Shown: piece by piece, positions 8,224 to 15,109 of the stretch
Layout: each line of letters opens with the position of its first letter
Position numbering within the stretch: position 1 is the first letter of the stretch
Source: Actinomycetales bacterium
GTDB lineage: Bacteria; Actinomycetota; Actinomycetes; Actinomycetales; Dermatophilaceae
Direction of reading: 5' to 3'
NCBI GenBank assembly: GCA_016710385.1
Contig: JADJVX010000013.1
Span: forward strand, 1 to 16,611
Length of the DNA: 16,611 bases
Position numbers and translations under genes: made by a program
The notes under the pieces: generated by a model
The model's database searches: none
What the model was told of the DNA's origin: nothing
What the model saw: the letters and a program-made list of their open reading frames with translations, nothing else

Positions 8224-8979
8224 GTGGCACTGAGCACCGACGAGATCACCGCCGCCGTCCCGGGCTTGCTGCGATACGCGCGTTCCCTGACCCGCGACCC
8301 CGTCGTCGCCGACGACCTCGTGCAAGACACCGTCGTGCGCGCGCTGGAACGCGCCGGCGACTTCCGCGGTGAATCGTCGCCGCGGACCTGGCTGCACCGG
8401 ATCCTGCACCACCGCTTTGTCGACCTGGTGCGGGCTGACCGCACCGAACCCGTCGACAGTGACGAGCTCGCCGAGCAGGTCGAACGCGCCTGGCAGCAGG
8501 ACTCCTACACCGTCGACGGTGAGACGGTCGTCTTGCGGGCCGAACGGGCGCAGGAGTTGCGCGACGCGATCATCCGGCTACCCGCGTCCTACCGCTCGGC
8601 CGTGGTCCTGCACGACGCCCAGGGGCTCACGGCGGCGCAAGTCGCCGAGGTGCAGGAGATCTCGCTCGCAGCCGCCAAGCAGCGCATCGCCCGCGGCCGC
8701 GCCATGCTCGTCACCCACCTGGCCCGCGGCACCGAGCGCCGCGCCGCCGTCGGCGACGTGCCGTTGCGCTGCTGGGACGCGCGCTCGCGGGTCAGCGATT
8801 ACCTCGACGACGAGCTCACCTCCGCCGAGCGCGCCGCGCTCGAAACTCACCTCGGCGGCTGCCCCACCTGCCCGGCCCTGTATGCCGGCCTGGTCGGCGT
8901 GCGCTCGGCGCTCGGCGCGATGCGCGATCCAGACACCGTCGTGCCGCCGCGCATCGCCGATCGCCTCCGCAACGCCTGA
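8224..8979 (+). CDS. ECF-type RNA polymerase sigma factor with fused C-terminal zinc-finger (anti-sigma-like) domain
   Basis: The protein has 251 residues from GTG 8224. Sigma region 2 spans about 12-75 (LLRYARSLTRDPVVADDLVQDTVVRAL, with the region 2.3-like SSPRTWLHRILHHRFVDLVR). Region 4 spans about 108-166, with the helix-turn-helix LTAAQVAEVQEISLAAAKQRIARGRAML. Residues about 180-232 look like a zf-HC2 anti-sigma zinc-binding module, with Cys183, His209, Cys213 and Cys216 (H-x3-C-x2-C). Such tails in some ECF groups may regulate the sigma factor in cis; that role here is inference. No separate anti-sigma gene is adjacent. Downstream is the 137-bp repeat array. The start looks leaderless. 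Its target promoters are unknown. Confidence 0.9.
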   Translation: MALSTDEITAAVPGLLRYARSLTRDPVVADDLVQDTVVRALERAGDFRGESSPRTWLHRILHHRFVDLVRADRTEPVDSDELAEQVERAWQQDSYTVDGETVVLRAERAQELRDAIIRLPASYRSAVVLHDAQGLTAAQVAEVQEISLAAAKQRIARGRAMLVTHLARGTERRAAVGDVPLRCWDARSRVSDYLDDELTSAERAALETHLGGCPTCPALYAGLVGVRSALGAMRDPDTVVPPRIADRLRNA

Positions 8980-9023
8980 CCGCGACGAGCGAAGCATCGC
9001 GTCAGGTCGGTGGACCTCCTTTT

Positions 9024-9650
9024 GACCACAGCCAGCCACCGGACTGACACGTTGTGCTGCTTCGAGTCGGGGCAAGCAACCAAACGCGTCAGTCTGGGTC
9101 GGCGCCGATCAGAGGGTCCACCTCGTGAAGGTCCCCAACTGAGGGTTCGGGCACCTCTCCGAGCACAGCAAGCCACCGGACTGACACGTTGTGCTGCTTC
9201 GAGTCGGGGCAAGCAACCAAACGCGTCAGTCTGGGTCGGCGCCGATCAGAGGGTCTACCTCGTGACGGTCCGCGACTGAGGGTTCGGGCACCTCTCCGAG
9301 CCCAGCAAGCCACCGGACTGACACGTTGTGCTGCTTCGAGTCGGGGCAAGCAACCAAACGCGTCAGTCTGGGTCGGCGCCGATCAGAGGGTCCACCTCGT
9401 GAAGGTCCCCGACTGAGGGTTCGGGCACCTCTCCGAGCCCAGCAAGCCACCGGACTGACAGGTTTGGCTGCTTCGAGTCGGGGCAACCAACCAAACGCGT
9501 CAGTCTGGGTCGGCGCCGATCAGAGGGTCCACCTCGTGAAGGTCCGCGGCTGAGGGTTCGGGCACCTCTCCGAGCCCAGCAAGCCACCGGACTGACAGGT
9601 TTGGCTGCTTCGAGTCGGGGCAACCAACCAAACGCGTCAGTGTGGGTCGG
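9024..9650. repeat. Tandem array of a 137-bp repeat (four full units plus a 62-bp fifth)
   Basis: Identical anchor points (GGACTGACA) lie at 9041, 9178, 9315, 9452 and 9589, exactly 137 bp apart. The units differ at only a few positions. Each begins with an imperfect dyad of about 52 bp (CTGAC...GTCAG outer arms), followed by about 85 bp of conserved spacer. The array ends within the fifth unit just past its dyad, giving five hairpins and four spacers. Copies 4 and 5 share changes in both dyad arms relative to copies 1-3. The period is not a multiple of three, and frames crossing it on either strand shift at each unit, so it is not coding. It fills most of the 745-bp gap between the convergent sigma-factor and aldose epimerase genes. 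The remainder of that gap (8980-9023, 9651-9724) shows nothing clear. Confidence 0.95.
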
Positions 9651-9724
9651 TGTCGAGCAAGTCGGGCGGGCGGCAGGGCTGGGCGGGTGCCGGCAGATGC
9701 CCAGGCAGGCAGTCGGCCCGGACG

Positions 9725-10669
9725 TCAGGCGGTGACCGGGTCGGCCCAGAGCCGGGCCCGCAGGGTATGCCGCGCCCCCGGCTCGAGCGCGATGACCCCA
9801 TCGCCGCTGCGGAAGGCGTCCGCCGGGCAACTCATCGGCTCGATCGCCAGACCGGCCCGCCCGATGTGATCGGCGGTGAAGACCTGTGCCCAGCGAGTGT
9901 CGGAGGCGATGGTGGTGCGGAACGGCATACCGGGTCTGGCGAGCGACGCCTGCCAGCCGCCCTCCGGGAACCCGGTGAACGCATGGTCGGCGCGAATCTG
10001 CCGCAACTCCACCCCGCCGCGCAGGTCGAGCCCGTGGCGTTCGACCGCGCCCTCGCGCACCGGCAGCCCGCGAGCGTCGGTGAGCACGACGCGCTCGGCC
10101 GGCAGGTCGGCCAGGCAGTCGTCCAGCAGACCGTCCCCGCACCGCAGATAGGGGTGGAAGGCAACCCCATAGGGAGCCGGCGAGTCCCCGAGGTTGACCG
10201 CCTCGACGGCGACGCTCAGGCCGTCCGGACCGAGCTGATAGTCGGTCGCGAGGCCGATCCGGAAGGGGTAGCCCGGCTGCGGCCAGATCTCGGTCGCGAG
10301 GGTCACCCGGTCGGGACCCGCCCCCGCGACGCGCCACTCCTGCCAGCACACCAACCCGTGCAGCGCCGTGCCGGCCTCGGGCTCGGTCATCGCCAGCTGG
10401 TGCTCAACTCCTCCCCAGGTATACCGGCCGTCGCGCAGCCGGTTGGGCCAGGGCGCCATGACCTTGCCGGAAAAGGCCGGCGCGTATGCCGTGCCGTCAC
10501 CTTCCGCATCGGTGGCCAGGACGATGTCGACGCCTCTCCAGGTGAGCCTGGCCAGGGCACCCCCGACCGTCGCGACGCGAGCGACGTAGTCGCCGGAGCC
10601 GAGGGTGAACAGCCGGCCGTTCGGTCCGGTGGGGGCGGTGAGGTGCACGTCGCGCAGGAGCGAAGTCAT
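9725..10669 (-). CDS. galM: Aldose 1-epimerase (mutarotase) family protein
   Basis: This 314-residue protein matches the galactose mutarotase fold. Conserved elements in order are APWPNRLRDGRY (72-83), the substrate-binding HG at 104-105 in TALHGLVCW, the catalytic histidine His172 in GVAFHPYLR, and the catalytic glutamate Glu277 in AIEPMSCPADAFRSGDG. It should interconvert alpha and beta anomers of an aldose in the cytoplasm; the sugar is not identifiable, and family members include glucose-6-phosphate and broad aldose epimerases. The ATG at 10669 overlaps the TGA of the upstream MerR-family gene by 4 nt (ATGA), so translation is probably coupled. No ribosome site was needed to choose the start. 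There are no other sugar genes nearby. Confidence 0.9.
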   Translation of the reverse strand: MTSLLRDVHLTAPTGPNGRLFTLGSGDYVARVATVGGALARLTWRGVDIVLATDAEGDGTAYAPAFSGKVMAPWPNRLRDGRYTWGGVEHQLAMTEPEAGTALHGLVCWQEWRVAGAGPDRVTLATEIWPQPGYPFRIGLATDYQLGPDGLSVAVEAVNLGDSPAPYGVAFHPYLRCGDGLLDDCLADLPAERVVLTDARGLPVREGAVERHGLDLRGGVELRQIRADHAFTGFPEGGWQASLARPGMPFRTTIASDTRWAQVFTADHIGRAGLAIEPMSCPADAFRSGDGVIALEPGARHTLRARLWADPVTA

Positions 10670-11964
10670 GGCTCGGACCTGAACTCCGCAGCCCTGGCGG
10701 GGGCCGGCACACCGTGCTCGAGGATGCGCAGCGCCTCGGTCACCGGGTCCCCGGACAGGTAGATGGCACCCGTCGCGTCGGCGAAGCGTTGCGTCGCCCC
10801 GGCCCCGCCGACGAGGACCGGGCCGGTTTGGGCCAGGACCTCGACATCGGGCCGGATGGCCGCGAAACGGGTGGGATGGGTGGCCGCGATCATGATCAGC
10901 GCGGGGCGTGGCTCGATCTCGGTGTAGATCTGCCCCACCGGGGTGTCGGCCCCGAGGAAGATGACGCGCCAGCCACCGCGGTGCAGGACGATGCCGAAGA
11001 CCATGGCCCCGAGGTCATGCAACTCGTGGGGCGGGCACGCGATGACGGCGCAGGGCCCCTTACCGGTGGCCCAGCCGCGGGCCAGCCCGGCTAACCGGCC
11101 GCGCAGCACCTGGCTGGCGAAGTGTTCCTGGATGAGCGAGATCTCGCCGCGTTGCCAGCGCTCGCCCTGCTCCTTGAGGTAGGGCATGACGACATCGCGC
11201 AACACGGTGGCGAGGGAGAACTCCGCGATAAGCCGGTCGAGCACGTCATGCGCACCCTCCTCGTCGAAGTGGTCGAGGCTGCGGGCCAGCAGCCCGCGAT
11301 AGCCATAGAGCGAGGACGCCCGCACGGCCGGCGGCGTCGCGGACCACGCGCTGGCAACCGCTGGCCCAGTCGTCGAGCCCTGGCCCGCCGCAGAGCCCGC
11401 GCCAAGGCCCGCGCCAAGGCCTGCGCCAAGGCCCCCGTCTGGGCTCGCGGCGGGCGGTGCGGCGGACGGCATACCGGCCTGGGTCGGGACGGAGAAGGTG
11501 CCGGTCGCGGGCCCGAGGCCGCCGGAGGCGCGCGCCTGCGCCTGGGCGGCGGACATCCGCAGCACGACGGTCTCGTCGTCGCGGGCGCGCAGCACGACCT
11601 TGGCCGCTTCGGCCGGCGAGAGGCCGGTGGCCAGCAGTTGGATCATGTGGCGGATGCGGCGTTCGTCATCGAGGGAGTAGAGCCGGAAGCCGCCGGCCGA
11701 TCGATGCGGCCGGAGCAGCCCGTAGCGGGTCTCCCACGCGCGCAGCGTGTGGTCGCTCAGGCCGACCCGGCGGCTCAGCTCGCCGATCCGCACCAGCCCG
11801 TCGGGCAGGGTCACATCGCCCAACTCGGCAGCCAGGGGGGCGGCCGGCCCCGGTATGCCGTCCGGCACGGTGTCAGGAATGGTGTCGGGTATGCCGTCTG
11901 GCAGGCCATCGGGGGGTCCGTCGACGGGGCCGTCCGATGGGCTGGCGGGCGGGGGCGTGGACAT
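10666..11964 (-). CDS. MerR-family regulator with cobalamin-binding domain (CarH/LitR-like photoreceptor type)
   Basis: The protein has 432 residues. A repetitive Asp/Gly/Pro N-terminus (11-40) precedes the MerR helix-turn-helix (about 57-125: VRIGELSRRVGLSDHTLRAWETRYGLL). A Gly/Ala-rich linker (about 145-210) leads to a B12-binding helical domain (about 215-300) with the Trp270...Glu280-His281 signature seen in CarH. The Rossmann-type cobalamin domain (305-420) holds His316 in the E-L-H-D-x-G motif and a GGWRVIFLGADTP block. CarH proteins use adenosylcobalamin to sense light and repress carotenoid or stress genes; light sensing here is inferred. TAAGAT ends 6 nt before the ATG, which suggests a leaderless transcript. 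It is coupled to galM and divergent from the glsB-like gene. Confidence 0.88.
   Translation of the reverse strand: MSTPPPASPSDGPVDGPPDGLPDGIPDTIPDTVPDGIPGPAAPLAAELGDVTLPDGLVRIGELSRRVGLSDHTLRAWETRYGLLRPHRSAGGFRLYSLDDERRIRHMIQLLATGLSPAEAAKVVLRARDDETVVLRMSAAQAQARASGGLGPATGTFSVPTQAGMPSAAPPAASPDGGLGAGLGAGLGAGSAAGQGSTTGPAVASAWSATPPAVRASSLYGYRGLLARSLDHFDEEGAHDVLDRLIAEFSLATVLRDVVMPYLKEQGERWQRGEISLIQEHFASQVLRGRLAGLARGWATGKGPCAVIACPPHELHDLGAMVFGIVLHRGGWRVIFLGADTPVGQIYTEIEPRPALIMIAATHPTRFAAIRPDVEVLAQTGPVLVGGAGATQRFADATGAIYLSGDPVTEALRILEHGVPAPARAAEFRSEP
11399..11434 (-). repeat. Three 12-bp direct repeats coding the Gly/Ala linker of the CarH-like protein
   Basis: Units at 11399-11410, 11411-11422 and 11423-11434 differ at one base and code G-L-G-A repeats between the DNA-binding and cobalamin domains. 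They keep the frame. Confidence 0.85.
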
Positions 11965-11970
11965 GCCCTG

Positions 11971-11976
11971 ATCTTA
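11971..11976 (-). promoter_or_regulatory. Candidate -10 box (TAAGAT) for a leaderless CarH-like transcript
   Basis: On the minus strand TAAGAT ends 6 nt before ATG 11964. No Shine-Dalgarno sequence lies between them. No clear -35 hexamer is visible 16-18 bp further up. Confidence 0.45.
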
Positions 11977-12073
11977 GCCCGAACCCTACCAAAACCCTAG
12001 ACCGACCTTCGATGGTCTCTCCGTGCTGAGGTCCATGCCTCCGCTCTGTCACCACAGATATCTAGACGAACAC

Positions 12074-12111
12074 TTGACAGACTGTAGAAGATGTGTCTAA
12101 TGTTTGATCAA
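12074..12111 (+). promoter_or_regulatory. Near-consensus promoter with dyads upstream of the glsB-like gene
   Basis: A perfect -35 TTGACA (12074-12079) is followed after 18 bp by TAATGT (12098-12103); overlapping alternatives give 16-17 bp. A 9-bp palindrome ACAG-A-CTGT (12077-12085) overlaps the -35, and TTGATCAA (12104-12111) lies at the expected transcription start. TAGAC at 12063-12067 faces GTCTA at 12095-12099. The MerR/CarH-like gene is divergent, so these dyads are candidate operators for it; this is inference. Confidence 0.65.
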
Positions 12112-12152
12112 CGCCACCGCGAGAGTGGCCACCTCACAAGGAGACCCTCACC

Positions 12153-12428
12153 ATGCTTACGACCCTCATCTCGATGATCATCGTCGGCGCCATCGCCGGT
12201 TTCGTCGCTCGCCTCCTGGTCCGCAATGACGGCGTCAGCGGCGTGCTGCCCACCATCGTCCTGGGCATCGTCGGATCGTTCATCGGCGGCTTCCTCGGCT
12301 ACCTGCTCTTCGGCAAGGACATGGCGGCCGGCGCCCTGCAGACCTCGGGCATCATCGGCTCGATCATCGGTGCCGTCCTCGCCCTGCTGGTCTACCGCGC
12401 CTCGCGCCGTCGCGGAGTCACCGCCTGA
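12153..12428 (+). CDS. GlsB/YeaQ/YmgE-family stress-response membrane protein
   Basis: This 91-residue hydrophobic protein starts at ATG 12153 with AAGGAG 9 nt upstream. Three membrane helices are visible (about 3-22, 30-53 and 63-81), with glycine-rich family motifs such as GAIAGFVARLL, LGIVGSFIGGFLGYLLFG and SGIIGSIIGAVLALLVYR, and a basic C-terminal end. This matches the transglycosylase-associated (GlsB/YeaQ) family, whose members are induced by envelope, acid or general stress; the molecular role is not established. It is transcribed divergently from the CarH-like regulator from an unusually consensus-like promoter and ends before two hairpins, so it is probably monocistronic and strongly regulated. 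Confidence 0.9.
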   Translation: MLTTLISMIIVGAIAGFVARLLVRNDGVSGVLPTIVLGIVGSFIGGFLGYLLFGKDMAAGALQTSGIIGSIIGAVLALLVYRASRRRGVTA

Positions 12429-12449
12429 TCCCGGCCGCCTGATCCCGGC

Positions 12450-12466
12450 CTGCCGCTCAGCGGCAG
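12450..12466 (+). terminator. Short hairpin after the glsB-like gene
   Basis: CTGCCGC pairs with GCGGCAG around a 3-nt loop (7 bp), 21 nt past the stop. A larger hairpin follows at 12488. Confidence 0.45.
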
Positions 12467-12487
12467 CACGCACGACGACTACAGCAC

Positions 12488-12515
12488 TGGCGGAGCCGCA
12501 CGAGCGGCTCCGCCA
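12488..12515 (+). terminator. Strong terminator-like hairpin after the glsB-like gene
   Basis: Perfect 12-bp stem TGGCGGAGCCGC/GCGGCTCCGCCA with a 4-nt ACGA loop. There is no T-tract. It separates the glsB-like gene from the pxp operon. Confidence 0.7.
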
Positions 12516-12574
12516 CAGCTGTGTCTGCCGCCGGCGGAGTCCGGCGATGCGCCACGTCGCTCATGGGTGTCGAC

Positions 12575-12580
12575 TACCGT
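12575..12580 (+). promoter_or_regulatory. Candidate -10 box (TACCGT) for a leaderless pxp operon transcript
   Basis: TACCGT ends exactly 6 nt before GTG 12587, the same hexamer and spacing as at the sigma-factor gene (8212-8217). No ribosome site precedes the GTG. Confidence 0.45.
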
Positions 12581-12586
12581 CGGACC

Positions 12587-13369
12587 GTGCGCATCGACCT
12601 CAACGCCGACCTGGGTGAGGGCTTCGGCGCGTGGAGCGCAAGAGACGAGAGCGTCGGACACGACACGGCCCTGCTCGGCGTCGTCACGAGCGCCTCGATC
12701 GCCTGCGGCTTCCACGCCGGCGACCCGACGACGATGCGGCGCAGCTGCGAGCGGGCCGCCGAGAACGGCGTGGCTATCGGGGCCCACGTCGGGTATGCCG
12801 ACCTGGCCGGTTTCGGTCGCCGGTTCCTCGACGTGGCTCCCTCCGACCTGGAAGCTGACGTCCTCTATCAGGTGGCGGCCCTGGATGGCTTCGCCCGGGC
12901 GGCCGGCAGCCGGGTCAGCTACGTCAAGCCCCATGGCGCCCTCTACCACGCGGTGGCGACCCACCAGGGACAGGCCGCGGCGCTGGTCGCCGCGCTCACG
13001 GCATACGGGTCCGGGGTGGTGTTGCTGCACCAACCCGACGCGCTCGCGCTGCGCCTGGCCACCGAAGCGGGACTCGCGACCGCGACCGAGGCGTTCGCCG
13101 ACCGCGGCTATCGGCCCGACGGCACCCTGGTGCCCCGCGGGGAGCCGGGCGCGGTGCTGCATGACCCGGCCGAGATCGCCGCCCGGGTAGTCGCGCTCGC
13201 GAGGACCGGTAGGGTGCGCGCCGTGGACGGCGCGGCGGTCCCCGTCGCGGCCGACTCGGTCTGCGTGCACGGCGACACCGCGGGAGCGGTTGCCATCGCT
13301 CGCGCCGTGCGAGAGGCGCTGGTGACCGCGGGCGTGACCCTCGCGCCCTTCGCGCCCAGCGCCGGCTGA
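12587..13369 (+). CDS. pxpA: 5-oxoprolinase subunit PxpA (LamB/YcsF family)
   Basis: This 260-residue protein is close to the usual family length. The GTG start at 12587 puts the family-typical N-terminus MRIDLNADLGEGFGAW at the first residues; an earlier in-frame start at 12521 would add an unconserved extension. Conserved LamB/YcsF blocks follow: SIACGFHAGDPTTM (37-50), GVAIGAHVGYADLAGFGRR (61-79), VKPHGALY (113-120) and the C-terminal VCVHGDTAGAVAIA. Together with PxpB and PxpC it forms the prokaryotic ATP-dependent 5-oxoprolinase, which converts 5-oxo-L-proline to L-glutamate. pxpB begins 2 nt after its stop. Confidence 0.93.
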   Translation: MRIDLNADLGEGFGAWSARDESVGHDTALLGVVTSASIACGFHAGDPTTMRRSCERAAENGVAIGAHVGYADLAGFGRRFLDVAPSDLEADVLYQVAALDGFARAAGSRVSYVKPHGALYHAVATHQGQAAALVAALTAYGSGVVLLHQPDALALRLATEAGLATATEAFADRGYRPDGTLVPRGEPGAVLHDPAEIAARVVALARTGRVRAVDGAAVPVAADSVCVHGDTAGAVAIARAVREALVTAGVTLAPFAPSAG

Positions 13370-13371
13370 GC

Positions 13372-14147
13372 ATGGCCCCGCTGCGGATTTCGCCATTCGG
13401 CGAGCGGGCCGTTCTCGTCGAGGTCAGCGGTCTCGATGAAGCTCGCCACCTGTATTCCTCGCTGAGGCACGCCCGAGAGGCACCTGCTGACGCGTCCGGC
13501 GCAGCACCCTGGCGCGACATCGTCGACCTCGTGCCGGCCGCGCGCAGCGTCCTCGTGGTCGCGGCGAGCGCGTCCGGCGCCACTCGGCTGCATACCGCGC
13601 TCGTGGCAAGCGTGGCGGGGAGGGCGGGCCTGACTGGGCACCTCGGCGCGCCACCGCCGCCCACGTCGGCCGAGGCCGACCCGCCGGTCACCATCCCGGT
13701 GCACTACGACGGCCCCGACCTCGCCGAGGTCGCGACACACACCGGCCTGACGCCAGCCGAGGTGGTCGCCGCACACACCGGTATGCCGTGGCAGGTCGCC
13801 TTCGGGGGTTTCGCTCCGGGCTTCGCCTATCTCGTCGGCGGTGACCCCCGGCTGCAGGTGCCCCGCCATCCCCAGCCCGCACCACCGTCCCGGCCGGATC
13901 CGTGGCCCTGGCCGGCGAGTTCAGCGGCATCTATCCGCGCAGCTCGCCCGGCGGCTGGCAGCTCATCGGGCGCACCGACGTCGTCCTCTGGGACCCCGAC
14001 CGCACCCCGCCGGCAGCGTTGCAGCCGGGTCAGCACGTGCGTTTCACCGTCGCCGAGCCGTCGATCAGCCCAACCAGCCCAGCTGCGACCCCCACCGGGC
14101 CGGCGCCGCATCGCGACCCTCAACCTCCTCACCAACCTGATCGGGCG
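13372..14147 (+). CDS. pxpB: 5-oxoprolinase subunit PxpB (KipI-like), frameshifted
   Basis: ATG 13372 follows the pxpA stop by 2 nt. The N-terminal half reads ISPFGERAVLVEVSG, typical of the KipI/PxpB start, then IPVHYDGPDLAEVATHTGL and MPWQVAFGGFAPGFAYLVGG, the best-conserved family block. The frame then breaks between about 13863 and 13880, near a run of four C. One phase over, TTVPAGSVALAGEFSGIYPR, SSPGGWQLIGRTDVVLWDP and LQPGQHVRFTV complete the family's C-terminus. PxpB acts with PxpC in the ATP-dependent ring opening of 5-oxoproline. In the restored frame no stop codon separates it from pxpC, so the end given is only the boundary of the homologous parts. A further indel or a true fusion is possible. 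Confidence 0.82.
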
Positions 14148-15072
14148 CTGACCGTCCTCACCCCGGGGCCGTTGACCACCGTGCAGGACGAGGGCCGGCC
14201 GGGCCTGGCCGCCGTGGGCGTCGGGCCGAGCGGGGCAGCCGACCGGACGGCATACCGGCTGGCCAACCGGCTGGTCGGCAACGTGCCCGGCAGCGCCGCG
14301 CTGGAGGTCACCATGGGCGGCCTCGCGGTGCGCGCGACCGGTGCGCTCACCGTGTGCCTCACCGGAGCCGCAGGGCCGGCGACCATCGACGGGCGGGAGG
14401 TCGACTTCGCGACGCCGCTGCACCTGCGCGACGGGCAGGAACTGCGCCTCGGTATGCCGTCCCGCGGCGTCCGCAGCTACCTCGCCGTCCGGGGCGGGCT
14501 GGCGCTCCCTGCCACCCTCGGCTCGCGGTCGACCGATCGGCTGGCCGGGCTGGGACCGGCCAGCGTCGCCGCCGGTGACGTCCTGCCGGTGGGAGGCGAG
14601 GTTGGGGGGCCGGTGCATGTCGACCACGCCCCGCCGACGGCGCACAGCAACCCCAGCCGTGCCGAAGCCCGCGACGAGGTGCTCATCGATGTGCTGCCCG
14701 GGCCGCAGCTCGGCTGGTTCGCCTGCGGCGGTGACCGGCTCGACCGGCCCGACCGGCTCGACCGGCTCGACGACCGGCTGTGGGTGGTCTCCGGCGAGGC
14801 CGACCGAGTCGGGGTCCGGCTGACCGCAGCCCCGGGCCGCGACGGCGGGGCCCTGGCCCGGCATACCGAATGGGCTGGCGCGGAGGTGCCAAGTTTCGGG
14901 ATGGTGCGCGGCGCCGTGCAGGTGCCCCCCGAGCGGGATGCCGGTGATCCTCGGCGCGGACCATCCGGTGACCGGCGGCTACCCGGTCATCGCGGTGGCG
15001 ACCGAGGCCGGCGCGACCGGTTGGCCCAACGTCGCCCCGGCGACCACGTGCGACTGCGGCTGAGGTCAGGCG
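14148..15072 (+). CDS. pxpC: 5-oxoprolinase subunit PxpC (KipA/AHS2, biotin-dependent carboxylase-like), frameshifted near the C-terminus
   Basis: The homologous region begins LTVLTPGPLTTVQDEGRPG, the standard PxpC N-terminus. A CTG at 14148 could be its start, since no ATG, GTG or TTG is in frame nearby. Other blocks are GVGPSGAADRTAYRLANRLVG, LEVTMGG and SYLAVRGGLALP. The C-terminal block is split by two indels. After VQVPP, at a run of six C (14925-14930), the frame changes to give GMPVILGADHPVTGGYPVI and TEAGATGWPNVAP. Near 15035-15038 it returns to GDHVRLRLR, the family's usual end. The exact stop is uncertain. It works with PxpA and PxpB in cytoplasmic 5-oxoproline hydrolysis. A D-R-L repeat lies at 14733-14768. 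Confidence 0.85.
14733..14768 (+). repeat. Four 9-bp direct repeats within pxpC
   Basis: Units of GACCGGCTC (one variant GACCGGCCC) at 14733, 14742, 14751 and 14760 code repeated Asp-Arg-Leu. They lie in a less conserved surface segment and preserve the frame. Confidence 0.85.
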
Positions 15073-15109
15073 TGAAGAGCCGCCGAACTCCTGACACGGA
15101 TGCCCCGGC

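Noticed and set aside
9089..9553. Open frames of about 75-86 codons on both strands through the 137-bp repeats
   Set aside because: They recur every 137 bp because the DNA is repeated; the frame shifts each unit, there is no ribosome site, and the products resemble no family.
9024..9650. CRISPR array
   Set aside because: Repeat units are 137 bp and the intervals between dyads are themselves conserved rather than unique; no cas genes are present.
9041..9650. Integron attC sites
   Set aside because: The dyads lack recognisable RYYYAAC/GTTRRRY core sites and no integrase or cassette genes are seen.
9363..10349. A 328-codon minus-strand frame across galM and the repeats
   Set aside because: It is the shadow of galM running into the repeat array; galM itself carries the catalytic motifs in another frame.
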